The position numbers and the translations under genes are program-made. Below are positions 54,153-62,911 of a DNA stretch of 64,000 nucleotides, piece after piece (position 1 is the first letter of the stretch; each line of letters begins with the position of its first letter). The notes beneath the pieces were generated by a model that was not told the DNA's origin, made no database searches, and was given only the letters and a program-made list of their open reading frames with translations. The stretch comes from Desulfomarina profundi (lineage in GTDB: Bacteria; Desulfobacterota; Desulfobulbia; Desulfobulbales; Desulfocapsaceae): assembly GCF_019703855.1 (NCBI RefSeq), contig NZ_AP024086.1, forward strand, positions 2,686,501-2,750,500, read 5' to 3'.

Positions 54153-56045
54153 CTAATACTCCAGATCCCTCTCTTCAAAATATCTCTTCGGCTCCCCCTT
54201 GAGAATCATCTTCAAAAGGGTATTCATTGTTTTGATATCATTATCAAATCCTCCATGGGTTTCACTGGTGGTTTTAGCCGATTTATCCTCCATTCCATGA
54301 CTGATCTCGATCCGAAAGACAGGTGATCCAGGCAGTTTCCTCAAGTACTTTTTGAATATTTCCATCCCGAGAATACGCTCCCCGATCTTTTCTTCAAACG
54401 CATTTGAAACAAGGTAGAGTAACGATTTCCTGTACAGCGGTGTTACCGTATCCTTCAGCTCAAGCTGACCGTCAAGCATAAAAACTGCCATCCGGTTTAT
54501 ACCGAAAACATCTTTATCCCGCTCTTTTAACAGTGGTCTGTAACAGGTCTTGAAATCATTGTGGGTACAGGCAGGAGCAAGAAGAGAACACGTTTCCACC
54601 CTGGGAGCATTACCAGTTCGATCAAGCGCTTGAAGGAGGTGAGCCAGCAGAATAGCACCGGTACTGTGACCAACAAGGTGTACCTTTTTCGGTCTTGAAT
54701 TTTTTGCGGAAAATGCTTCCAGGAAAGCTGAAACAGTCTCACTGCCGGCAAATCCCGGCTCAAAGGGTTTTTTTGCCCCTCTCTTCATTTCCCGCCATAT
54801 GGCCCGGCCCACATGACGCGTCAGTTTCTCAATGAGTTTATCCGTATAATCTGTGAAACCGGCAGTTCGCGCATCAACATCTTCTTTCTTGCCGAGTATG
54901 ATATCTTTTATTTCCTCCAGAAGCCCGGTGTCATACATGAAATGAAAAGGATAGATTCGATTGGCCTTGAACACCTCTTTCATGGCGACAATCCTGCGGG
55001 CAGAATCCCTGATGCTGTTCAATCCGCCATGGGCATAAAGAAGCAGATGGTCATATTTATCACTCCCGGCCACAAGATCGGCAGTCTGGCGAACCGTTTC
55101 CTGATCCGCCCAGTAAACTCCCCTGGAATCAAAATTACCATCATCAATATGCACAAAGTGACCCAGTATCTCAGCCCGTTTCGGGCTTCTTTTAAAAAGT
55201 CCCTGTTCCCTCTGAATGCCATCCGAACCGGACGGGCTCAAGTGCCAGACCTGGGGTGTGGACAGGGCCAGCCTGACCACCCAGGCATCCTGAACATTCT
55301 CAAGCCAGTCCTCATAGGACCAGAGTGCAAGCCCTCCCTTACCCCAGTTCTTCCCCCATGAATTCTGAACCCAGAACCCCTCGCTGTTATAACCGACAAC
55401 TGCAAAAGCATGTCCGCCGATCGTGCCCGGTTTAAACGGTATCTTTCCCTTTTTCACATTGGATTTTCGCCATCCTTCATGGACACGGGCACTCACATAA
55501 ATGGCCTCTACCTCATTGAGCGCCGCATGGAAATCTGACAGGTGTTTTTTTATTCTGTAATAGGCGCCGGGAGTCGTTTTCCGGGCATCTTCCGCCTGCT
55601 CGATGGTCAACGTCCAGTGCTGTTCTTCAGCCCTGTACGGCGCCAGCTTTTCCGAACAGACACCCATATTATACCAGCCCTTGATCGCCCCACGACAACT
55701 TGACCCTGAATAGTCAGTGCCGTCCCATTCATCATATCTCTTTGCCATCTCATACAGCATACGGGTACTGACCTGTTTTACACCGGAACGCTTGTCCAAC
55801 AGCAGATTGATAACCGCCCCGAGGCCAAACCCTGTGCAGGCCCCTTCCTGTCCCTGATCAAGAATAATTGGATCTGCGGGAGGATCCATCTTTTCTTTCA
55901 ATGGAATGAGGGCGGGATGGTAGGTATAGTCCCGAAAATCCCTGGAATCCTCAACCGCATTCAGTTTGAAACCATCAATACTGCCAAATTTACCAGATTT
56001 ACCGTCTCGTTTTCCTTTCAGTTTTTTCTGCTTCGACTTTGCCAT
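54153..56045 (-). CDS. Fusion of papain-family cysteine peptidase and alpha/beta hydrolase
   Basis: I start at ATG 56045 (GGGGGG just upstream), giving 630 residues. The frame is open to 56210. A Lys-rich N-terminus (KSKQKKLKGKRDGKSGKFG) is followed by a C1 papain domain with Gln64, Cys70 in DQGQEGACTGFG, His212 in GGHAFAVVGYN and Asn228 in QNSWGKNWGKGG. The C-terminal half is an alpha/beta hydrolase: YAHGGLNS, a nucleophile Ser461 in VHLVGHSTGAILLAHL and a likely His597 in THGGFD. No signal peptide or membrane segment is visible, so it is probably cytoplasmic. I do not know this domain pair by name; a role is unknown. It is transcribed divergently from the TPP riboswitch. Confidence 0.8.
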   Translation of the reverse strand: MAKSKQKKLKGKRDGKSGKFGSIDGFKLNAVEDSRDFRDYTYHPALIPLKEKMDPPADPIILDQGQEGACTGFGLGAVINLLLDKRSGVKQVSTRMLYEMAKRYDEWDGTDYSGSSCRGAIKGWYNMGVCSEKLAPYRAEEQHWTLTIEQAEDARKTTPGAYYRIKKHLSDFHAALNEVEAIYVSARVHEGWRKSNVKKGKIPFKPGTIGGHAFAVVGYNSEGFWVQNSWGKNWGKGGLALWSYEDWLENVQDAWVVRLALSTPQVWHLSPSGSDGIQREQGLFKRSPKRAEILGHFVHIDDGNFDSRGVYWADQETVRQTADLVAGSDKYDHLLLYAHGGLNSIRDSARRIVAMKEVFKANRIYPFHFMYDTGLLEEIKDIILGKKEDVDARTAGFTDYTDKLIEKLTRHVGRAIWREMKRGAKKPFEPGFAGSETVSAFLEAFSAKNSRPKKVHLVGHSTGAILLAHLLQALDRTGNAPRVETCSLLAPACTHNDFKTCYRPLLKERDKDVFGINRMAVFMLDGQLELKDTVTPLYRKSLLYLVSNAFEEKIGERILGMEIFKKYLRKLPGSPVFRIEISHGMEDKSAKTTSETHGGFDNDIKTMNTLLKMILKGEPKRYFEERDLEY

Positions 56046-56215
56046 ATTACCCCCCATGTCTGAAGATTTGCGGTTTGCGAGCCACACCTTCCAACCTAAC
56101 CATATATGGCAGCCACCACAAGCAGTTTTATCCTCATTGCCAGTGATAATTCTTCCAATTCCGGAAAAATCTGGTGGCAATATCAGGTTCGATACCCTAT
56201 AGTTGAGCAATCATA

Positions 56216-56352
56216 GTGCGGGAGCTTGGAGCAACCTTGCTGAGAGGGGTTTTACGATTAAACTGAACCCGACCGCTGAACCTGATCCGGATAATGCCGG
56301 CGGAGGAACAAGTGAAAGTGATACACCGCCTCCTGCCCGAGGCGGTTTTTTT
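56216..56352 (+). promoter_or_regulatory. TPP riboswitch (THI element) with terminator platform
   Basis: GGAGCTTGGAGCAACCTTGC, CTGAGAGGGG, GAACCCGACCGCTGAACCTG and CCGGATAATGCCGGCGGAGG match the conserved P2-P5 core of thiamine pyrophosphate riboswitches (about 56216-56312). It is followed by a terminator hairpin, ACCGCCTC (56325-56332) with GAGGCGGT (56339-56346), and T7. Binding of TPP should favour termination before thiB. A possible -10 (TATAGT, 56198-56203) lies just upstream. Confidence 0.92.
56325..56352 (+). terminator. Riboswitch-controlled intrinsic terminator before thiB
   Basis: An 8-bp perfect GC-rich stem with loop CTGCCC followed by a T-tract. It forms the expression platform of the TPP riboswitch. 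Confidence 0.85.
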
Positions 56353-56416
56353 TGTGAATGTTTGTATATCTTTCACACTCCCACGGACGTATCTGACAAT
56401 CCAGAAGGAGATTTTC

Positions 56417-57472
56417 ATGTTCTGTATAAAACGTTCATTACTGCTTATTATTACAATGACTCTTACCCTGTCATTCTCATCCTTTGCGGGGACACAGATT
56501 CAAGCGCAAACCCTGACCGTCATGACCCATGACAGTTTTAATATCTCAAAAAAGGTGATTACCCGTTTTGAGCAGGAAAACCATGTCACCGTCCGATTTT
56601 TAAAAGCCGGAGATGCAGGGGCGGCACTGGTGCAGGCCATTCTCTCCAGAAAAAATCCCCTGGCCGACCTTTTCTTCGGGGTGGACAACAGTTTTATGAG
56701 CCGGGCTCTTCAGGCTGGTATCTTTTCTCCCTATTCTTCTCCCGGTCTTGCTGATATCTCGAAAAAGCTCCAGCTCGACCCGGAAAACAGACTGCTTCCC
56801 GTGGATTATGGTGATGTGTGCCTCAATTATGATAAAGCCTGGTTCACGAAACACAAGCTTTCCCCGCCAAAGGACATCAGCGATCTTACCGCCCCGGAAT
56901 ACAAGGGATTGACCGTGGTGGAAAATCCGGCTACCTCCTCACCGGGAATGGCCTTTCTTCTTACAACCATTGGTCGATTCGGTGAAAACGGCTATCTGGA
57001 GTTCTGGAAAAAACTTCGTGAAAATGATGTCATCGTCGCAAACGGCTGGGAAGACGCTTACTATGGCCATTTTACTTCCGCCTCCAAAGGTGACCGACCC
57101 ATCGTGGTCAGCTACGCTTCCAGTCCGCCCGCGGTTGTCTACTATTCTGAAACAGTGTTGAACGAGGCACCGACAGGTGCGGTTGTCAGCAACGGTTCGA
57201 CTTTTAGACAGATCGAATTTGTCGGTATTCTCAAGGGGACGAAGAATAGAAAACTTGCCGAAAAATTCGTTGATTTCATGCTCTCCCTTCCCTTCCAGGA
57301 GGATATCCCCTTACAGATGTTTGTCTTTCCGGCCAACAGCAGGGCAAACCTCCCGGAAGTCTTTTCAAAATTTGCAACTGTTGCTGAAAACCCGATCACA
57401 GTTTCCCCGGAAAAAATTGAAAAAAACAGAAGCAAATGGATTGAGGCCTGGACAGACACGGTTCTGCGCTAA
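56417..57472 (+). CDS. thiB: Thiamine ABC transporter periplasmic binding protein
   Basis: This is a 351-residue protein starting at ATG 56417, after GAAGGAG; the frame is open from 56294. The signal peptide is CIKRSLLLIITMTLTLSFSS, and the mature protein starts near QTLTVMTHDSFNISKKVITR, a good match to ThiB. GDAGAALVQAILSRKNPLAD and FFGVDNSFMSRALQAGIF fit the same family. It binds thiamine or its phosphates for import through ThiPQ. The TPP riboswitch upstream supports the thiamine assignment over Fe(III) or spermidine alternatives. Confidence 0.92.
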   Translation: MFCIKRSLLLIITMTLTLSFSSFAGTQIQAQTLTVMTHDSFNISKKVITRFEQENHVTVRFLKAGDAGAALVQAILSRKNPLADLFFGVDNSFMSRALQAGIFSPYSSPGLADISKKLQLDPENRLLPVDYGDVCLNYDKAWFTKHKLSPPKDISDLTAPEYKGLTVVENPATSSPGMAFLLTTIGRFGENGYLEFWKKLRENDVIVANGWEDAYYGHFTSASKGDRPIVVSYASSPPAVVYYSETVLNEAPTGAVVSNGSTFRQIEFVGILKGTKNRKLAEKFVDFMLSLPFQEDIPLQMFVFPANSRANLPEVFSKFATVAENPITVSPEKIEKNRSKWIEAWTDTVLR

Positions 57473-57516
57473 CCCGCATAGTGGGCTATAGCGGCCAGTC
57501 ACGCCTGTACAAATCT

Positions 57517-57588
57517 ACGGCAACCCTGATCACTTACAGGGACAAGGTAGATGAAAACACAGAGTTGCAAATCCTGTGACCAGTTACA
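57517..57588 (+). repeat. Repeat family E, copy 2
   Basis: CGGCAACCCTGATCACTTAC to AAATCCTGTGACCAGTTAC, with the block GAAAACACAGAGTTGCAAAT, matches 51757-51828. It separates thiB from thiP within the operon. Confidence 0.65.
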
Positions 57589-57606
57589 GTCAACCACTAC
57601 AACGCT

Positions 57607-59294
57607 GTGAAAACCCTGATGAAAAAACGAACAGTGCCACGGTGGCTTCTGCTCACCCTTCCTCTTCTCTTTCTGGCCCTTTTCTATTTTTATCCCCTGA
57701 TAAAAATAGTGCTGGTCAGTTTTGCGCCTGAGGGCACCTGGGAACCGGGGCGCCTCCAGCAGCTTGTCAGCTCAGACAGCTATTTCCGCATCCTGCGTTT
57801 TACCTTCTGGCAGGCTGCACTTTCCACCCTGCTGACCCTGTTGCTGGCTCTGCCCGGCGCTTTTGTTTTTACCCGATACCGTTTCCCCCTGAAAAACCTG
57901 CTTCAGGCGTTGATGACAGTACCTTTTGTCCTTCCCACCGTGGTCACTGCCGCCGCCTTCCAGGCACTCCTCGGACCGGGTGGCCTTGTGAACGACGCCC
58001 TGATGCGCCTCTTTGACTTTGACAGTCCCCCCGTCAAACTGAACCAGAGTGCCGCTTTTTTCCTGCTGGCCCATATTTTCTATAATTACTCTCTGGTCCT
58101 GCGTATTGTCTCCGGCTACTGGGCCAGGCTGGATCCCCACCTGAAGGAGGCTGCAACCATGCTGGGTGCATCTCCCTTGAGGACATTCTTTAAAATTACC
58201 CTCCCCCTGCTGATACCACCAATCACTTCCGCAGCCCTCCTGGTTTTTATTTTCTGTTTCACGAGCTTTGGTGTCGTCCTGATTCTGGGAGGCCCAGGCT
58301 GCGCCACAATAGAGGTTGAAATCTATCGCCAGTCCATACAGCTTTTCAACCTGCCCATGGCAGCCGCCCTCTCCCTTATCCAGATCTGCATAAACTTCCT
58401 TCTCATGTTATTCCATGCCCGACTGGGACGTAACAGCAGAATCGGTTTTTTTTCCTCAACCCCGGGAGAGGCACCCGACCAGGCCAGGGGATTACTGCAG
58501 AAGAGCCTGCTGGTCACCAATCTCGCTTTTATGGTCATTTTACTGCTTACTCCTCTTCTGGCCCTGCTGCTGCGCTCTTTTCTCGGGGAACACGGTCTCA
58601 CCCTGGCTTACTACAGGGCACTGTTCACCACACCACCGGGATCAGTGTTTTTTGTACCACCTGTCCAAGCCGTTCTGAACAGTATCGGATTTGCTGTTCT
58701 GGCCATGGGAATGGCGGTGCTGCTTGGTCTTCTTGCCTCATCTTATCTGGCCTGTGCTGAAAACAATAAAAAAAACTCCACCCATTTCTGGGATGCCATC
58801 ATCATGCTCCCCTCGCCACTTCCGCCGTTACCCTTGGATTCGGCTATATCATTACCTTGAACACGCCTCCCTTGAACCTGCGCGATTCCATGGCCCTTAT
58901 TCCCATCGCCCATACCCTTGTTGCCTTCCCCTTTGTGGTTCGCTGTATCCTGCCATCCATCCGGCAGATTCCTGAAAATATACGGGAAGCAGCAGCTCTG
59001 TCAGGCAACTCACCCCGCAGGGTGTGGCAGAAAATCGACCTGCCCCTCCTCAGCCGGCCTATCATGGTCGGGGCTGTTTTTGCCTTTTCCATCTCCATGG
59101 GAGAATTCGGGGCTTCCACCTTTGTAGCCAGACCCCATACACCCACCATGCCCGTCGCCATTTTCCGTTTTCTGGGCCAACCGGGCGATATGAATTACGG
59201 CCAGGCCATGGCCATGAGTACCATCCTCATGGCAGTGACTGCCGCAGCTTTCTGGCTGCTGGGAAAAACCGACACAGGAGGAATGAATTCATGA
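57607..59294 (+). CDS. thiP: Thiamine ABC transporter permease, frameshifted at a C4 run
   Basis: The frames 57607-58860 and 58857-59294 form one permease with two BPD domains, each with an EAA loop: LKEAATMLGASPLRTFFKIT and NIREAAALSGNSPRRVWQKI. Adding one base at C4 58809-58812 changes LPSPLPP into LPLATSAVTLGFGYIITLNT, giving 562 residues. About twelve hydrophobic segments are expected. The start is GTG 57607 or ATG 57619; neither has a strong ribosome-binding site. It ends overlapping the thiQ start (ATGA). Confidence 0.88.
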
Positions 59295-60340
59295 CCATTC
59301 TCCAGATCAACGATCTCTGCAGCAGTTACGAAGGAAGACCCCTGCTGAAAAATATCACTTTCAACCTTGAAGACGGGGAAATCCTCTGCCTTCTCGGCCC
59401 ATCCGGCTCCGGTAAAACAACCCTGCTCCGTATGCTGGCCGGGCTTGAACAGCCCGATTCAGGCTCCATGCTTTTCAACGGTTCCCATATCCTCAATATT
59501 CCTCCCCATCGGAGGCATTTTGGCATGATGTTCCAGGAATATGCCCTCTTTCCCCATAAAAATGTTTTCGATAATATTATCTTCGGGCTGGAAACTGGAA
59601 AACATGACAGAACATGGAACAGAAAAAGGGTGGAAGAAATGCTTGAAATTGTAGGTCTTCGCGGATATGGACAAAGACGGATCAATGAACTGTCCGGGGG
59701 AGAGCAACAGCGGGTGGCCCTGGCCAGGAGCCTGGCCCCGAGCCCCAGGCTCCTTCTTCTTGATGAACCCCTGGGCTCCCTGGATCGTACCCTGCGGGAC
59801 AGGCTGGCCGGGGAAATCCGGGCAATTCTGAAAAAAGTGGGTCTCACAGCGATCTTTGTAACCCACGACCAGGCGGAAGCATTCAGTGTGGCGGATCAAG
59901 TGGCCATCCTCTTTGACGGCAGGTTGGAACAGTTCGATAGACCGGAGGCGATCTATACATCCCCGGCGAATTCCACTGTGGCCGGTTTTCTCGGCTTTAA
60001 AAATATCTTTTCAACTGCCGAGCTGGCAGACCTGGAAGAGAGTGGCCTTGAAAAACATCTGCAATCCTCCGGAGCAACCGCCGTAAACTCACTTCTCATA
60101 CGACCTGAAGGTGCCCGACTCCATCTGAGTACGATTACAGAAAAAAAGCCGCAAGTCATTCTGACAGGAACGGTGAAAAACAGGACTTTTCAGGGAGCAA
60201 CCTACAGTGTCCGAATTCTTTCGGGCAGCAACCTGCTCCATTTTGATCTCCCTCTTGAACCGACACCACCGGAACCCGGCAGAAAAATAGAGCTCGAAAT
60301 CAAACCTTCAGCCATTGTTCCCCTGGACTCATTGACTTAA
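59291..60340 (+). CDS. thiQ: Thiamine ABC transporter ATPase, long form
   Basis: This is a 349-residue ATPase with Walker A LLGPSGSGKTTLLRML, Q-loop MMFQEYALFPH, signature LSGGEQQRVALARSLA and Walker B LLLLDEPLGSLDR. It then has a C-terminal ~110-residue TOBE-like domain (LLIRPEGARLHLSTITEKKP onwards). Typical E. coli ThiQ is about 230 residues, so the extra domain resembles FbpC/PotA-type ATPases and may be regulatory. The start at 59291 overlaps thiP by four bases. The riboswitch and ThiB fit thiamine import. Confidence 0.88.
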   Translation: MTILQINDLCSSYEGRPLLKNITFNLEDGEILCLLGPSGSGKTTLLRMLAGLEQPDSGSMLFNGSHILNIPPHRRHFGMMFQEYALFPHKNVFDNIIFGLETGKHDRTWNRKRVEEMLEIVGLRGYGQRRINELSGGEQQRVALARSLAPSPRLLLLDEPLGSLDRTLRDRLAGEIRAILKKVGLTAIFVTHDQAEAFSVADQVAILFDGRLEQFDRPEAIYTSPANSTVAGFLGFKNIFSTAELADLEESGLEKHLQSSGATAVNSLLIRPEGARLHLSTITEKKPQVILTGTVKNRTFQGATYSVRILSGSNLLHFDLPLEPTPPEPGRKIELEIKPSAIVPLDSLT

Positions 60341-60371
60341 AACAGAATCACTCAACTGTCACGGACCCAGG

Positions 60372-60677
60372 TCAGCCCAATCGGTGAAGCCGCCGTAATT
60401 CTTCCAACTCTTCAAGAAGCTGGAGGGCCAGGGCACAACCGGGCAGGTTCACCCGAAGATCGCGTTGCAGGCGCACCGTTGTCTGTACCCGCTTTATCTC
60501 AACAGCCGTAAAAGACCACTCAGCCGGTGCCCTGCCACCGGGACTGAGCAGTCCCTCGTCGATCATATCAAGAATCATTTCTGCGGTAACACCACAGAGA
60601 CGGCAGAGGTCACCAAAGCTGTAACGACTGTCTTCATCAAGAACAGTACAGGTAATGGAAGTGCATCTTTCCGTCAT
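60372..60677 (-). CDS. cbpM: Chaperone modulator CbpM
   Basis: This is a 101-residue protein starting at ATG 60677, two bases after the cbpA stop codon. It has the CbpM layout: YSFGDLCRLCGVTAEMILDM, a MerR-like helix-turn region, then SFTAVEIKRVQTTVRLQRDL and a C-terminal coiled coil (ALQLLEELEELRRLHRLG). CbpM binds the J-domain of CbpA and blocks its co-chaperone activity. The adjacent cbpA confirms the role. Confidence 0.88.
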   Translation of the reverse strand: MTERCTSITCTVLDEDSRYSFGDLCRLCGVTAEMILDMIDEGLLSPGGRAPAEWSFTAVEIKRVQTTVRLQRDLRVNLPGCALALQLLEELEELRRLHRLG

Positions 60678-60678
60678 C

Positions 60679-61602
60679 TCAAACTCCCAGTTTATTGCGC
60701 GGATTAACGGGCATAATTGCCGCCATCCTGCGATACAGTTCTTTCTGTTCTTCCGTCTTCGGCTCGGGAACAACTATGCGAAGGGTTACAATCTGGTCCC
60801 CCTTTCTCCTGGCTGTGGAAAGTCCCTTGCCTTTCAAACGCAATTTGTTTCCTCCCTGGGAACCGGCAGGGATTTTCAATTGAACCTTGCCTCCAAGGGT
60901 CGGAACAGTAATGGAGGCTCCCAGCGCCGCCTCCCAGGGAGTAATAGGAAGCTCCATGTGAATATCCCGTTTTTCCGCCCTGAAAATCGGATCTTCAGCA
61001 AATGCAATTTCAAGAAAAAGATCCCCGGCCGGTGCACCACCGTAGCCTTCCATTCCCTGTCCTTCAAGGCGAATACGCTGGCCCTCGATCACACCTTTGG
61101 GAATGGTAACCTCAAGATTCCGGGTCTGGCCTCCGCCACGCGACAGTGTAATGGTCTGCCGGGTGCCATGGTAGGCGTCAGCCAGTCTGATCACGATTCT
61201 GGCATGCTGATCCTCACCCTTCATTTTAAATGGAGCTCTCCCTCCGGCGGAGCCATGGCTCCTGCCCCCGAAAAGGCTTTCGAAAAAATCACTGTAGTCC
61301 CCGTCCGAAGCCCCGGTAAATCCACCTCCACGGAATTCGAACCCATCCGACCAGTCCGGCGGCGGCTGAAAATCCTGACCATGCTCCCAGTTGCTGCCGA
61401 ATTTATCATAAGCCGCCCGTTTTTCCGGATCCTTCAGCACCTCATAGGCTTCACCCAGTTCCTGAAATTTTTTTTCAGCACCCTCTTCCTTGCTGACATC
61501 GGGGTGATATTTCCTGGCCAGACGCCGGTAGGCTCGTTTAATATCATCCTGTCCGGCATCTCGAGAAACACCGAGTATCTCGTAATAGTCCTTATATTCC
61601 AT
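60679..61602 (-). CDS. cbpA: DnaJ-like curved-DNA-binding co-chaperone CbpA
   Basis: This is a 307-residue protein. The J-domain has the HPD motif in [21 protein letters not shown] Gly/Phe-rich linker follows ([20 protein letters not shown]), then the DnaJ C-terminal peptide-binding domains ([39 protein letters not shown]). There is no zinc-finger domain, as expected for CbpA and unlike DnaJ. It stimulates DnaK and, in E. coli, also binds DNA. It is in the yfdX-hdeD-DUF1931-cbpA-cbpM stress cluster. Confidence 0.93.
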   Translation of the reverse strand: MEYKDYYEILGVSRDAGQDDIKRAYRRLARKYHPDVSKEEGAEKKFQELGEAYEVLKDPEKRAAYDKFGSNWEHGQDFQPPPDWSDGFEFRGGGFTGASDGDYSDFFESLFGGRSHGSAGGRAPFKMKGEDQHARIVIRLADAYHGTRQTITLSRGGGQTRNLEVTIPKGVIEGQRIRLEGQGMEGYGGAPAGDLFLEIAFAEDPIFRAEKRDIHMELPITPWEAALGASITVPTLGGKVQLKIPAGSQGGNKLRLKGKGLSTARRKGDQIVTLRIVVPEPKTEEQKELYRRMAAIMPVNPRNKLGV

Positions 61603-61670
61603 ATTTACCTGTTATCGTGTTGACTCTCCCTCTATTCCAGCCAGACGTGAACTGGAATACCAGGGTGACA

Positions 61671-62117
61671 TTAAAGCAAAATCCGATAAATTTCCTCTAC
61701 CTGTTCCCATTCCCGACTGCCGGGATTTTTTATCTCTTCGTTGACAACCCGAAATACCTTTGCCAGACCAACTGTAATTCCTCCCACAAGCTCCGGCAAT
61801 TTTTTCTCAAGCAGATCGGTAATATCCATCCTCAAGGGAGGCAGGGTTGCCTGCTGCCGAAGAATTTCCGCCAGAGAAAGTTCTTCATCTATATCTATAA
61901 ACTCCCGGATGGCCTGTTGCAAGCCGATAGTTATAGGAATATCCTGATAATCAATAATATCCCGCCCGTTGACACTGGCAGCAACCTGTCCCTGCAGCAG
62001 CAGGGCGCGCAACCGGTTTCCGATAAAATCATTCAATCTCTTCACATCACTTTTATCAATCTCAAGTCCGGATACCTTTCGAAACAGTCTCTGCAGTTGT
62101 TTTACTCCCATAACCAT
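61671..62117 (-). CDS. DUF1931 histone-fold protein
   Basis: This is a 148-residue helical protein starting at ATG 62117 after AGGAGG. KQLQRLFRKVSGLEIDKSDV, then DFIGNRLRALLLQGQVAASV and YQDIPITIGLQQAIREFIDI match the DUF1931 family as I remember it. The structural example, Aquifex aeolicus aq_328, contains two histone folds in one chain. Whether it binds DNA here is unknown. It lies between hdeD and cbpA, 68 bases before the latter, in a stress-gene context. Confidence 0.75.
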   Translation of the reverse strand: MVMGVKQLQRLFRKVSGLEIDKSDVKRLNDFIGNRLRALLLQGQVAASVNGRDIIDYQDIPITIGLQQAIREFIDIDEELSLAEILRQQATLPPLRMDITDLLEKKLPELVGGITVGLAKVFRVVNEEIKNPGSREWEQVEEIYRILL

Positions 62118-62177
62118 GTCGTTATCCTCCTTCTTTCAGGATATCACCAGTTACAATTACACCTGACATCCACAAGG

Positions 62178-62771
62178 TTACACGTTGCCGGCCAGCTTCC
62201 TGACCGCAAGAGCAGTAAGCACCATGAGCCAGCCATTCATCACCATTTCCACACTGACAAACAGACCGATAACCCAAAGTCCGGAAACGGGCCAGCTTGA
62301 TGCTATTATCACTGCAAAAATGATATTGACCAGGCCCATCAGTGTGGGTAAAAGCCATTTCCAGCCGTTTTTACGACACCTGATACCGTGGGCTATTCGA
62401 AGGGCTCCAATGAAAAGCATAAATCCCCCGAGCAGCAGGGTAAAGACGGCAGAGGCCGCAACCGGATTCATCAGTACCAGGATTCCCGCAAGAATATACA
62501 GCAGGGCTATCAGTATATGCCCCAGCTTCCCGTGCCACATATCTTCCTTAACTTTAACAGCATGAACCAGGGCAAGAACACCGCCCACCAGCAACAGGCC
62601 ACCATAGAGCAGAACCGTCGCCAGGGTAACGGCTACAACCATCACCAGACCAAGACTACCTGCCACCAGCATCATAATCCCCAGAGCCAGCAACCATCCC
62701 CATTTTTTGGGAAGCTCGTCCAGGTCAACAATCACCAGTTGAAATGGATTCTTCATCAGTTTTTCAGCCAT
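62178..62771 (-). CDS. HdeD-family membrane protein (acid-resistance related, DUF308)
   Basis: This is a 197-residue membrane protein with six hydrophobic segments in three repeated pairs: WGWLLALGIMMLVAGSLGLV, ILIALLYILAGILVLMNPVA and LLPTLMGLVNIIFAVIIASS. The FRRNG-like GIRCRKNGW between pairs fits the DUF308/HdeD fold. HdeD of E. coli supports acid tolerance at high cell density. The start is preceded by GGAGGAGG. It is the second gene of the stress cluster. Confidence 0.85.
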   Translation of the reverse strand: MAEKLMKNPFQLVIVDLDELPKKWGWLLALGIMMLVAGSLGLVMVVAVTLATVLLYGGLLLVGGVLALVHAVKVKEDMWHGKLGHILIALLYILAGILVLMNPVAASAVFTLLLGGFMLFIGALRIAHGIRCRKNGWKWLLPTLMGLVNIIFAVIIASSWPVSGLWVIGLFVSVEMVMNGWLMVLTALAVRKLAGNV

Positions 62772-62911
62772 TTTTCCTCCTCCTTCTCCTGCAACTCCGG
62801 TATTTCCCGAACCAAAACCAGGCCAAATTGCTCAATCAACATGGTCAAGGCTGGGGAAATACCGAAGACTTTTTTTACCTGATTCCTGTACTTATCCAGG
62901 TTTATTTGAAA

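Noticed and set aside
56417-60340. Fe(III) or tungstate ABC transporter
   Set aside because: Domain types overlap with those families, but the TPP riboswitch upstream and the ThiB-like binding protein point to thiamine.
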